Shown in pieces: positions 21,955 through 34,094 of a stretch of 64,000 nt of DNA. Below the pieces are notes generated by a model that made no database searches, was not told the origin of the DNA, and worked only from the letters and a program-made list of their open reading frames with translations. This stretch comes from Botrytis cinerea B05.10 (taxonomy: Eukaryota; Ascomycota; Leotiomycetes; Helotiales; Sclerotiniaceae), in assembly GCF_000143535.2 (NCBI RefSeq), contig NC_037314.1:2108001-2172000 (forward strand), given 5' to 3'. Both the position numbers and the translations under genes were made by a program. Positions within the stretch are counted from its first letter, which is position 1. Every line of letters begins with the position of its first letter.

Positions 21955-24900
21955 ATGGCTCCTACAGGCCAAATTCTCCTCTTTGGAGATGTCCACGTTG
22001 ACAAGCTTTCAGCTCTCAAAACACTTTTCTCTCACTCTCAGACTCACCCACAGCTGAGAGACTTCCTACGATCTGCCTGTGATGTCATACAATGTCAAAT
22101 TTCCACCTTGCTTCCAGCAGAACGAGGAGTATTTGGGCGCTTCGACGATCTTCTCGAGTTAGGCGAACGATATGCCAAAGAAGAGTTCCCAGATGAGATG
22201 GTTAGCTATGTTCTCATCACCACCATACAAGTTGGTGACCTACTCCTTCACAAATCAACCGAAAATAACAACAATACACATCATCTCGGTCTTTGCATCG
22301 GTCTTCTTGCAGCTTCAGTGGCAGCAGTAGCGAGTGATACAAGTGAAATTGCCAAGCTTGGAACTGAAATCATAGCCATAAGTCTGCGACTAGGTGTTGC
22401 CATACGCCGGCGATCGCGATGTATCGAAGACACGAACAAATCATGGGGCTGTACGTTGTTTGGTCTTGAGTTCTGGGACCTCGAGAAGAAGTTGGAGGAG
22501 TTTAATAAGGTAAGCCGAAACTGTAAATTTCAGGTTGACAATAAAGATACTGATCTTCGTTCTTTGTTGCAGAATTTCCCAAAGCCAAGATGGGCATACG
22601 CAGGCGTATCCACAAAGTCGTGGACCACCATCTTTGGGCCTCCATCTACACTGGAAAATTTACGCACCGCCATTGACGTGCCAAACAAATTACTCACCTC
22701 AGCCATTGCGGCTCACGCCTCGCACCTCGTGCAGCTCGATATCCCCTTGATTCTTGGAAATTCGCCTATTCTCGGCTCCGCACTCCCACGCAAATCATTG
22801 CTCGTCTCAATAAGCACCGGCTTGCCATATCCAGCAGTATCGCTACGCGAACTTCTCCACGCAATTGTGGACGATATTGCACATAAACCGATGTGGATCG
22901 ACAAGACAGTCGAGGGTCTTGCTTCGATTATCAGTCCTGATAGGGATTCAGAAATCGTATTAACGACTCTGGGACCGTGTAGCCATGCAGGAATGGTGCA
23001 GAAGATATTAGCACCTTTTTTCTCCGCCGTTAACATCAGCGCTCTCACCGGCTCTCATGAAGGCTCAGATACCGCAAATTCACGTGGTATATCGAATGAT
23101 ATCGCCGTGATCGGTATGTCCGGTCGCTTTCCATCTGCGGAAGATGTGGAAGAATTCTGGGAGGTGTTACAAGCCGGAAAGACATCACACGAAACGGTAA
23201 TTTTTTCCTACACGCACGCAACACTTATGCAAACAAATACTTACTAAACAGATCCCTCCCTCTCGCTTCTCCATCTCCGACTTCCATGACCCCACCGGCG
23301 AAACCAAAAACTCCCTCATAACTACCCACGGCGCCTTCCTCCGCCACCCCGGCCTTTTCGACAACAAACTTTTCAACGTCTCCCCCAAAGAAGCCCTTCA
23401 AATGGACCCTCTACAACGACTCCTCCTTCTCTGCACCTACGAAGCCCTCGAAAAGGCAGGGTATGCACGTGACTCCAGCACCTCTACTCACCCCTCTAAA
23501 ATTGGCACATATTTTGGCCAAACCGTCGACGACTGGAAAGACATCAATGCCCAGATGGGAATCGATACTCATTACCTGCCCTCTCTAGACCGGGCATTTC
23601 ATCCCGGCCGAGTAGCGCATTATTTTAAATGGGGCGGAGGCTTTTACAGTGTTGATACGGCCTGTTCGTCTAGTTTGACTTGTGCACATCTCGCCTGTGA
23701 AGCTCTCAATAATCGTGAACTAGACATGACAATTGTGGCTGGTGGATCATTGCTTGGGGCCCCAGAAATTTTTTCCGGATTGGGCAAAGGTGGGTTTTTA
23801 TCTGCGACTGGTGGGTGCAAAACTTTCCACGATGATGCGGATGGGTATTGTCGGGGCGAAGCGCTCGGTGTTGTGGTTTTGAAAAGGTTAGAAGACGCAG
23901 TGAGAGAAAATGACAACATTCTTGCTGTGATTAAGGGAACGGAAAGAAACTCGAATGCAGGCGCGGCATCGATTACGTATCCGGGGCAAGAGGCACAGGA
24001 AAAATTGTTTGGGAGGCTGTTGAGAAAGGCTAGCGTTGATCCACATGATGTAGGGTTTGTGGAAATGCATGGGACAGGGACGCAGGCGGGGGATAATGTC
24101 GAGATTAATTCTGTGAGGAAGGTGTTTGCGCAGAATCGGGGCAGGGATAATCCGCTGAATATTGGGGCTGTAAAGGCGACTGTTGGACATAGTGAAGCAG
24201 CGGCGGGAATTGCTTCACTCATTAAATCATTGTTGATTCTGAGAGAAGGAAGTATTCCAACGCAGCCTGATTGGCCCTTCAAGCTTAATCACAAGTTCCC
24301 TGATTTGGAAGCGTCGAATATCATGATTGCAGATGGTAAGGGACGACTGGTGCCAAGACCGAATGGTGACGGCAAGAGAAGAATCGTGGTTAATTCTTTC
24401 GATGCTGCGGGGGGTAATACTAGTCTCCTAATTGAAGACGCACCTCGAAGGGTGTCGAAGAGTCCTGATCCACGATCCCATCACGTCATCACAGTTTCGG
24501 CTCGTACCTTAACCTCCCTCGCAGCAAACACGAAGCGCCTAATACAGTACCTAAAAATGAACCCAGATACTACGATAGCTGATTTGGCTTATACAACAAC
24601 TGCTCGTCGCCAACATGAGCTCTACCGAGTAGCATTTGTAAGCGAGTCAATTAGCGAACTATCGAAGCAACTCGATTCAAGCACAGAGCCAGAACTACCA
24701 CCAAAGTCCGGCCCATCACTTATATTCGTATTCACAGGCCAAAGCTCGCAATACACTGGAATGGGCAAGTTACTATATGAAACTTCACCAAGATTCAAGC
24801 AAACTATCGATACGTACCAATCTCTCTGTGACAGTCAAGACCTTGCTTCCTTTATTGACATCATACGCGGAACGCAAGATGTGAAAAATGCAACAGCTGC

Positions 24901-27900
24901 TCAACTTCAACTAGCTATTGTCGCATTAGAAATTGCTTTGGCCCATTACTGGGAGTCTCTCGGCCTCAAACCACGTTTGGTAATCGGACATAGTCTTGGC
25001 GAATACGCCGCGCTGTGCATTGCTGGTGTGTTATCCATCAGTGATACTCTGTTTCTAGTAAACAAGCGAGCCACATTGATGGAGAAGCAATGTGGACCTG
25101 GGACTTCTGCTATGCTAGCTATTGCATTACCGAAAGACAAAATCTCGGAATTTTTGAAGACTCGGCTATCCTGTGCAATATCCTGTTTGAATAGTCCTTC
25201 TAGCACGGTTGTAAGTGGCCCAACAGAGGAGATAAAATTGCTCCAAATTGAGCTCAAGGAGAAAAAAGTCCAATCCTCATTCCTTCCAACTGAATTCGGA
25301 TTTCATTCTCAGGCAATGGATCCTATTCTCGATGATTTCGAGCTGGCATCGAAGAGAGCACACTTCATGAAACCTAAAATTCCAGTCGCTTCAACTTTGA
25401 CTGGTGATGTGATTAATTCTGAAGGAGTATTCAATGCTACTTATCTGCGACGGCAAATTCGCGAACCAGTCAAATTTATGAAAGCAGTACGAGCATGTGA
25501 GTCAGAGGGATTTATCAGCAATAGCGACGTCATTCTAGAAATAGGTCCACATCCAGTGTGTATCGGACTTATCACACAGAGTGTATCAGATGCACAACCT
25601 AGTTGTCTCCCATCACTGCATCGCAGCAAAGATAACTGGAAAACAATTTCAGAGGCCATTACTGCTGCACATATTGCCAAGCTTCCTGTAATTTGGCATG
25701 AATTCCACGCCGATTATCTTAATAGCGTCAGATTATTAGATTTACCAACATATGCTTTCGACTTGAAGGACTACTGGGTACCATACCGAGCGCAATTACC
25801 AGCAGCTCCTCAAACCCAAGCTAAGCCTACTCTCTCAACAACATGTCTGCAGAAATTAGAATCTCTAAATCTCGATGACGATCACGTATCAGCTATCTTC
25901 ACATCTCAGGTCTCTGAGCCACATCTCTACAAAGCCATTCGTGGCCACGTTGTAGATGACGTTGCAATATGTCCCGCTAGCGTGTTCTGCGATATGGCAT
26001 ATACAGCTGCCAAATTTGTTCACGAGCAAGCTGATATCGAAGCAGATTTAGCTAATTTGGAGCTGGTTGATCTTAATATGACGCATGCGCTTGTTGTTCA
26101 TTCGAAAGATACGGAACAAATAGTTCATGTTTCTGCCGATCTTAACTCCACGCAAAAGATCATCTCCATTACTTTTAGCTCTATTGGAAACTCGAGCACT
26201 ATGGCAGAACATGGTACATGTCGTATTGTTGTCAACGAAAGAAATTTCCAGGAAGCGGAATGGTCACGGATGCAACGGCTCGTCAAAAGTCGGGTTAGCA
26301 GTTTAGAGAACTCTAAAACCGCACACCACATGACTAAATCCCTGATCTACAAGCTCTTCTCAACCCTAGTTGACTACGATAAATCTTACCACGCATTATC
26401 AGAAATCTCCATCGAAGAAAACTTCGAGGATGCCGCAGCCACCATGGTTTTCAAACAGGATCCAGAACTAGGCTCATTCACGCACAGTCCGTACATTGTA
26501 GATGCACTCGTACATCTCGCAGGACTGTTGCTAAATGTCGATCCCGCGAAACCGAAAACAGACCTGTATATTGCAGGAAATATCGGACGCATGTGCATCA
26601 TGGGCGATTTGTTAAAAAACCAACAGTGCACAGCCTATGTGACGATCCGAGAAAGAACCAACAAAGGCGTTTGTTTGTGCGACGTGTATGTCTTTGCAGA
26701 CACGAAACTCGTGGCAATATGCACCGATATCAAGTTCCAGCGATTAAGCAGAGATATATTTGGCATAATGCTGGGGAAAGAACAATCATTTGATTCTTAC
26801 CCAGGTCCTCGCAAAACTCGATCCCCGCACAAGGACAAGGAAGATTCCGCTTCTTCAGTAGATGATTCGTCGGAAAATTTTTGGGTTCCGACGCTAGCAT
26901 CAGATACTAGCTCGCAAACCTCAGTTGAGGCTCTCGATCTATCTTCCATCTTCCTTAATACTATCGCTGCAAAAACAGGAGTTAGTATATTAGAGATGGA
27001 AGATAATTCCAGCTTTGAGGATTTGGGAATAGATTCACAAATGAGCATTTCTATCATTGCAGATTTTAGAAAAAGAACTGGGGTTGAGCTCCCCGCCGCA
27101 TTTTTCTCGAATTTTCCCACTGTGATAGAAGCGAAGGGGGAGCTTGACAGTGTCTCTGAGAACATACCAATACTAACGTCAAAACCAATGATCAAACAAG
27201 AACAGCGAAAGAATCTAGCAGCTAAGCACCAAATATCATCCAGCCCAACGCAAGCTCAGAACAACAAGAAATCAAAAAGCACATCTGAGACTGTTCAAAG
27301 TACTGTTTTATTCAAAATCGTTGCAGCAGAATTGGGACTAGATATTACCGAGTTAACACCTAGTACTGAATTTGCTGAAATAGGAGTTGATTCCATGCTC
27401 AGTATCAAAATCCTCTCAATCTTCAAAAAGAAATCGGGAACCGAACTCCCAGCAGCATTCTTCAACAGCAATCCTACCATCGCCTCAGCACGAGACGAAC
27501 TCGACGGAGCCCCCTCATTCCAATCATACCACATTGACACCTCAGAATTCCAACCCAAACTCCCCAAATCCCGTGTAATCCTCATCCAAGGCAAATCCCA
27601 CTCCAAAGCCACCCCCCTTTTCCTCGCTACCGACGGCTCCGGCGCGGTAACACCCTACATCCACTTCCCCGCTCTCCCTCACGGCCGTAAGATCTACGCC
27701 CTGGAATCGCCATTCCTAGAAAATCCAGACGAATACACTCTTTCCATCCACGAGATGGCCGATATCTTCATCACCGCGATCCGCACCATCCAGCCCCACG
27801 GTCCATACTTAATCGGTGGCTGGTCCGCAGGCGGTATCTACGCATATGAAATTGCACATCGCTTAGCCATGGTCGGGGAGACAATCACCGGACTCGTAAT

Positions 27901-28515
27901 AATAGATACACGTATCAATGTCTCTGTTCCCATAGCAGATGTAACCATGGAATTTATCGAGCGTTTCGGGATATTCACCGGTGTGGGGCGCGGAAACCTC
28001 TTATCGGGATTATCGTTGCAGCAAAAACAGCACCTGACATCCACCGTTCGCGCTCTCTGTAAATACGATGCTGTGCCTTTTCCGGCTGGGAGAGCACCGC
28101 GCAAAACACATATTATTTGGGCGAGTAAGGGGCTGAATGATAGTGCGAATCCGGAGGAGAGGGACGATCAGATTACGGGAAAGGCGGCAATGAGGCCGGG
28201 GAGCGGGGGGAAGAATATGAGTGAGATGGAGCTGGGGGATTTTGAGAGGGAGTTTAAGAGTTGGTTTTTTGGGAAGAGGAGCGATTTTGGGACGAATGGG
28301 TGGGAGGAGTTGTTGTTGAAGGGGGATATTAAGGTTCATAAGGTTGATGCTGGTGAGTTACTGATTGGGTTGTGTGAATTTTGAAATTTGAAATATGCTA
28401 ATTTTTGGGTTTAGATCATTTTTCGATGGTTGTGCCGCCTTGTGTGAAGGAGTTGGGCTCGGTGTTGCTGGAGAGCATTGAAGATTTTGCGAGAATTGAG
28501 GCGGAGGAAGAATAG
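21955..28515 (+). CDS. Non-reducing iterative type I polyketide synthase (SAT-KS-AT-PT-ACP-ACP-TE)
   Basis: Best model: exons 21955-22509, 22573-23196, 23252-28352 and 28415-28515, 2126 residues. The SAT starter domain has its GLCIG catalytic motif (Cys about 114). KS starts near 356 with DTACSSS (Cys531), EMHGTGT and GHSEAAAG. AT has GHSLGEYAA (Ser974). The product-template domain has RGHVVDDVAICPAS (His1292) and VDALVHLAG (Asp1477). Two ACPs carry GIDSQMS (Ser1655) and GVDSMLS (Ser1774). TE has GGWSAGG (Ser1918) and, only after the last splice, DHFSMV with the catalytic His (about 2095). There is no methyltransferase, ketoreductase or reductive release domain, so the product should be an unmethylated aromatic polyketide folded by PT and released by TE. 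The order resembles orsellinate- and DHN-type synthases. Every catalytic residue checked is intact. Confidence 0.95.
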
Positions 28516-29447
28516 AGTAGATTGGTGATACTAGTTCGATATATAGAAGTCTAGAATGGAATAAATTTGCAGTTATATTTAGATTCTTGTTTAACCAATT
28601 TACTAGCTTATTCCGAAATGAACTACACTTATTTCGCAATCCCTGATTTATGCCATGTCCGGGAACAAATTTTCTTCTCTCCTACAGTAGTCCTTAAGAA
28701 AACTTATTGTTTTCTCAATTCCGATCGTTGTGTGAAGCATAAGTCTCAGCGAAAGCTGTTGCTCTCTGCGAAGTATTTTTCTAGCTGATCTGTATTTTCG
28801 AAAGCTGAGAAAAACATGGAATATGAGTTGGTGTTGTGTGCAAATTCACTCGGGTGATGAGAACCTTCCTCATTTGAGGCTTCTGCAGCAATATGACCAT
28901 ACTTTCGCGCCGGCTTGAAAGGAGCATTTTCTGGTGAAGATTCGTGACTATGCCAACTTGGTGAGGTGTTTCCTTTCGATGTAGATTGAGGAGATTTCAT
29001 GATTGGCTTGTTTTTGATATAGAATTGAATAGTTGTTTTGTAAGATTAATTACAAGTAATATTGTTACCGTAATTGCTTGAGAAGCATTCCATAAGTCTA
29101 CTCGAACTACGAAGTCTCAGATTTCAATTGCAAATTGAAGGATATATAAGTACGAGCAATCGTAATTACTTACAATCTACAGGCGAAGAGCAACTGTAGG
29201 TTAGGTGGGAGTGGCTATATACACAAATGAATGACCTAGCCACAACTAGTAGATAATAAAAATTACATTCATTCCTTCAATAACCTTAATTGATTGATGA
29301 ACCCTTCGTACCTAATGCCTTACCAGACCTGATACCCGGACCACCTAGATCGTATACTAATCTCAAGTAATCGTATCATGTATTGTCGTGATGTATGCAC
29401 CCTGTGTCTCTCATATAATAGCGGTGGAAGGAAAACTTGGGTTTTTG
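28516..29447. other. Spacer between PKS and NLR genes
   Basis: It contains one possible small minus-strand gene, listed separately, and otherwise no feature. The PKS and NLR genes are convergent here, so terminators are expected. Confidence 0.5.
28746..29000 (-). CDS. Small hypothetical protein
   Basis: An 84-residue frame opens with an ATG at 29000. It is Ser/His/Asn-rich (MKSPQSTSKGNTSPSWHSH, EASNEEGSHHPSEFAHN) and ends FFSAFENTDQLEKYFAES, a more ordinary helical segment. There is no signal peptide or known domain. Position just after the PKS is its only context. It may be a real small gene or chance. Confidence 0.3.
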   Translation of the reverse strand: MKSPQSTSKGNTSPSWHSHESSPENAPFKPARKYGHIAAEASNEEGSHHPSEFAHNTNSYSMFFSAFENTDQLEKYFAESNSFR

Positions 29448-32091
29448 TTACACCGAGCCCTTGAGTATTGAGTCCAAGCTTACACGATTAATATCGAAGC
29501 TTAAAACGTGACCATTTTCACACCCAATAGCTATTTGATCACCTATCGTATCATAACAATATCCATAAAATTTCTGCGGTAAACGAAATATAGCTACCTT
29601 TCCATACGAAATCCAACGCTGGTTAGCGAAGAGGGGTTGTAATGGCTGATAATCTGGACTTTGCGTATTTATAGTGTTTTCGATTTTAATAAGGTCGAGA
29701 TCTGTTATAAAGTGTCGGCCATCTAGAGAAAATCTTAAATATTTTGCTACACTTGAGATCTCGATCTCTTGCCACTTGCGGAAATCAACATGACGACCAA
29801 CTATGCTATCAAATATTCTAGAGACTTTGAGGACTTCAGCGATGTCCCATAGCTTGATCCTTTGATCCCTAGATCCAGATGAAATTTTCTTGCCATCTGG
29901 TGAGAATGCTATAGCTATAATCTCACCGGAATGGCTTATAAGTGTTCTCTGAAGATTACCAGTCATAGCATCCCATAGCTTGATTGTTCTATCATTAGAT
30001 CCAGATGCGATTTGCTTGTCATCTGGTGAGAATGCTATAGCTGTAATCTCACCGGTATGGCCTATAAGCGTCTTTCGGAGATTACCATTGATAGAATCCC
30101 ATAGCTTTATTGTTCTATCATTAGATCCAGATGCGATTTGCTTGTCATCTGGTGAGAATGCTATAGCTGTAATCTCACCGGTATGACCTATAAGCGTCTT
30201 TCGGAGATTACCATTGATAGAATCCCATAGCTTTATTGTCTTATCATTGGATCCAGATGCAATTTGCTTGCCATCTGGTGAGAATGTTATGATCCGGACA
30301 CGATTAGAATAGTCTGTGTACATTTCTATTGGAGCAGACCACGGGTATTCCACTTGAGAGAACTTTCTGAGCCACACAGGAAGCTTATCTAAGTTTCTCT
30401 TCCTTATTATGCTTGTCACAGGGCTGAAAACCATCGCAGAGCTATAGATTTGTAATGGCCAAAAGTTTATCTTTCGGTAACATCGAGACAAGAAACTTGT
30501 GGCATCCTGTACAAGCATCGATAAGGAAACATTATCCTCTAACTAGAAAAGTCTTCTATCAGAGAATGCATCAGAACACGAAATGTGTAGTACTTACATC
30601 TGCTTTATTTTTTAATATTTCTAGCGCCTCGGTAGCACGTGGAAGTTTGTCTAACAAACTTAGGCACTCTAGCCACTCTAGAAATTTGGAGTAAAGGAAT
30701 GTATGAATTACTCTTTGCTTAAAAAGTGCCCTCTGCATTGGTATTTCCCACCTGGCGTCCTCAAGGTGTTGAGCCCAGAATGTGGCCGAGTAATCCAAGC
30801 TTCTCAAGAGTTCATTCCGTTCCATGAATGGCCACATTGAATCAGGTCGCGGTAAGTCAACAAGATTAACCTTGAGTTTTTGAGATAGATAAGACAGACA
30901 ACTGACTACGATCTCATTATGTCCATATAATTCAGTAGTATCGAGTATAGACTTTCCATTCTCGCCAGCGAGGTAGTCTCGAGCTGATTGATGAACGAAT
31001 TCGATATCAGTTCCTCGCATCTTCAAAAATGAAGCACATCGATCGACCAGCGCTCCAGAAGTGACAAAGTTAGACAGACCTAATACGCCATCTACTTCCA
31101 TCACATTCAGGGGCCGATAAACCAGCATCATCACCCTCAACAATCGCATGCATCCTTTTACAATATCTGGCTCACCTTTTCTTAGTTGGTCAAGCGCACG
31201 ATGATAAAAAAGATGCAAACCTGGCGGAAAATCTTGGGTTTTATTCAATGCCTTGTCCCGGGGTACACTCTCGAGTTCCTTGCATACCAAACTTACCCAC
31301 ATACACGTGTCCTCAGCCTTTTCAGTAAGCCCATTCTTTATCTTTTGACAGAGATCTGGTCCATAGGCGTTGCGATGATCGAGCGCCGCCACTTTATTAA
31401 CAACATAACTCGTTACGCCCTTAGAAATATGTGTTGAATTAAGTTTTAAGTTGATCATCACTTGCTCAAATCCAACTAATAACTCCCATTCAGCGCTGTG
31501 TAATGGCCGAATTGTTAACAGCCACTCAATTTTTGACGGACGATCGAGTCCTGTTCGTACAATGAGCTTTAGGAGATCGGCCATGCTATCATCTTGGCAC
31601 TCGTTCAAAGCATTTATGATCAAGTATATTTTCGGGCACTTGCATCGGTACAACATTTTGTAAAAGATTTCCCATAGCGTTCGCCACGAGGTCATGTCTT
31701 TATTAAACTGCTCCTTTCTGGTATCCCAGTGATCTCGCAAATATTCGATGAGCTCCTTTTGTTGATCCACCAATTGCAGGATTAAACCCTTGATGATTGC
31801 TTGAAGAGTATTGAGCTCATAATCGGCATTTTGACAGAAGAAATAAGTCACTACGGTCGACTCATCTTGTGGGAATGTTAGTCTCTCAATAAGACCAATA
31901 GACATCATGGTCTTACCTTTGCCGGCGCCGCCCTTAATCCAGAGTAAAGAGACATCTCCTCTGCATTTGCAGCTAATGTATTGCGGGTCTTGAAGAATCC
32001 AGTCAATGGATTGACAGAGCAACTTGTCCTTATTCTCTTTCAGTCGACTATTAACAGCCAGTATATCAGGACAACGCAAATCGTGGAGACA
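29448..32091 (-). pseudogene. NACHT-WD40 part of a STAND/NLR receptor, apparently broken at its 5' end
   Basis: Two exons on the minus strand (32091-30598 and 30542-29448) join over a 55-base GTAAGT...TCTAG intron, giving LEDNVSLSMLVQDATSFL, the usual link into the beta-propeller. The NACHT domain has the P-loop WIKGGAGKGKTMM. The Walker B site, normally ALDEC preceded by Asp, reads LIINALNEC, with Asn at both Asp positions. The second exon has about four strong WD40 repeats of 42 residues (IASGSND.TIKLWD) that are nearly identical, then degenerate ones. The conserved opening CLHDLRCPDILAVNSRL is open only back to a TGA at 32094-32092, and no in-frame ATG precedes the P-loop. A frameshift also separates it from the SesA frame upstream. 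This reads as one receptor gene disabled by stop and frame changes; an undetected upstream exon is the alternative. Confidence 0.72.
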
Positions 32092-32161
32092 AGATCAATT
32101 GATATCATCGACAGTGATATTACTACAACATTCATCAACGACAAAATCATTCATACTATAA

Positions 32162-32824
32162 CTACGAATTGGAAGGCGTACTGATGTGATTGGTACCAAT
32201 GAACTGTTGGCCTGGACCATTGTTCTGGTTGCCCGCACCATTGTTATTGTTCTGAATTCCATCACCAGTATTGTTGTTTTGAGCACCGCTACCGTAGTGT
32301 GCATACGCAGGCATCTGCTCGAAGCCATCAGGTAAAGAAGGTTCCATCTTAGCAACCTCTTCAATTGTGTTTTCCAACTTTTCTTTTCCTCTTGATGTTA
32401 TTACTTGTGGAAAGCGAGTTGCCAAGAGTTGCAGGTCGTCCAAAATCCCCCCAACTAAACTCTCTACACAGCCCTTCTTTCCAATTATCCGAGCAGCTTT
32501 TACATATCGATCCCACCTCGATTCACTCCCGTTTGGCATAACTTTTTCAAACAACTCCTGAAGTTGCATGGCCTGAACTTTGCAATTTTTTAAAGTAGTT
32601 GTAAATGTAGCCTTTATTGACTCATCTGTGGCTTTATTAATATATCTTTCTGTATCTTCAAAAAGCTGGGAGATGAGAGGGAGTTTTGTCGCCGACTTCT
32701 TGAAGTTCTTTGGGAGACCGGATTCATCCTCAATAGCATCGTAGACTTGCTTGGTAGTCTCGATAATTGAAATTATCGAAGAGATTAAGCTGAGTACGAG
32801 GCTTTCTTCACCAATGCCTGACAT
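32162..32824 (-). CDS. SesA-type N-terminal domain with Gly/Asn-rich tail (probable first exon of the NLR)
   Basis: The 220-residue frame from ATG 32824 matches the SesA domain found at the N-terminus of fungal NACHT and P-loop NTPases: SLISSIISIIETTKQVYDAI, then DESGLPKNFKKSATKLPLIS, a helical core, RWDRYVKAARIIGKKGCVES and ILDDLQLLATRF. Residues about 180-213 are a Gly/Asn/Gln repeat (GSGAQNNNTGDGIQNNNNG and QQFIGTNH) of the kind that links SesA to NACHT and resembles prion-like amyloid motifs of STAND proteins. It ends 70 bases before the NACHT frame. A splice from GTACGC at about 32161 does not restore the NACHT frame without losing its conserved start. It may be made as a free SesA protein or be the 5' exon of the broken receptor. 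Confidence 0.75.
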   Translation of the reverse strand: MSGIGEESLVLSLISSIISIIETTKQVYDAIEDESGLPKNFKKSATKLPLISQLFEDTERYINKATDESIKATFTTTLKNCKVQAMQLQELFEKVMPNGSESRWDRYVKAARIIGKKGCVESLVGGILDDLQLLATRFPQVITSRGKEKLENTIEEVAKMEPSLPDGFEQMPAYAHYGSGAQNNNTGDGIQNNNNGAGNQNNGPGQQFIGTNHISTPSNS

Positions 32825-34094
32825 ATTTACTGTAAAAGCTAATACAGAAAGTCAGAAGAGTGACAGCAGAAATTCAAAAGTTGTCTTACAAGGCTGTGAA
32901 GTAGACACTAAGGATTAGATAGCCTTTTAAAAATGAGTGGTTGAAAATAATCTCGATAAAATTTTATGAGATGTAATAATTGTAAATTGAGATGAGCAAT
33001 AGACCGATTCGGGTGACAAGACAACAGATTTCATTCACATTGAAAGTGATGTCGCAAAGATATATCAGACGTAAAGGGCGGGCACATTATATTTGTAGGT
33101 TGCGAGCTGATATGCAGATAGACAACCCCTGACTTGTAGGACGATTTGTTATTCGCGGATAGAGATATAGCTGACCATACACACAATTCATTACAGGCTG
33201 AAATGATAAAGAAGCAGAGCGCGTAATGATGAAGATACTTGATCCAACGAATCAACACAAAAGTTCATTTATGAATAAATTTCAAATGGAGCTTGCATCA
33301 CTGAGGTTACTACCCCAAGTCTCAATAGATTGCTCTAGCTGCCTTTCCTAATCTTTGTAACAATCGATCATCTTCGTCATCAGATGAACTGTTGGGAAGA
33401 CTTTGAAAGGTGCACTCGTTACATATAAAACATATGTAGGAGTTAAAACTTATAATTCATTTCATTCTGTCTCGCCATTTTCTTCGCACGAAGGAGGATA
33501 AGATTCTCATCCTGCTCTAAATGCGACGTTCGTTTAGAGTGGGGGTGCAACGTGATCTACGTGGCTATTATCCAAACCCGTGCTCCGACACTTAAAGCAC
33601 CTTGAGATCATCTAGCCTCTAAAGGAATACTTTTGAATACTGCAAACCATACACCTCACAAAGCGAATGGAAAATTAAACAAGCGCCAACGCATCAGGAA
33701 TCCCAACTATACAATGAAGGAGCGTTTATTGGGTAGAAAGCTAGAACATGGTCCATGCGTTAACCTTGCCTTATCAGAAATTCAATCGTCGAACAAAAAT
33801 TGCAATAACTGATGCTACAATGAACTTTTCATCAACGTTTTGATTTCACCCATGCCTTCACATTCATCTGGGCTGGTTCAGACTTACTCCTAATAAGCCA
33901 AGTCCACCCTTGCTTGCTTGACACTTGTTCCTTGGATAGTAGGAAAATCCGTCAGCTTTTGGAGATTATCTTCATTTACAAATGGATTTGTGCGAAAACT
34001 TGCAGATTGATCCCGAGGAACCTACTCTTCGGCTTCTCAGAATTCAATATCAACTAGAGGAATCGGCTCTACAAAATCCGCTTTCGCTAAGCCT
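32825..34094. other. Gene-free spacer
   Basis: Promoter side of the SesA/NLR gene, followed by sequence with only short frames. No RNA gene or repeat was recognised. Confidence 0.5.

Noticed and set aside
23644..24282. 212-codon open frame antisense to the KS domain
   Set aside because: Shadow of the PKS coding sequence; it has no start context or domain of its own.
29980..30186. Repetitive plus-strand frame over the WD40 repeats
   Set aside because: It only mirrors the 126-base WD40 repeat on the other strand and is not a CRISPR or separate tandem-repeat gene.
29980..30250. CRISPR-like direct repeats
   Set aside because: The repeats are 126-base WD40 units in frame, without spacers, in a eukaryotic genome.
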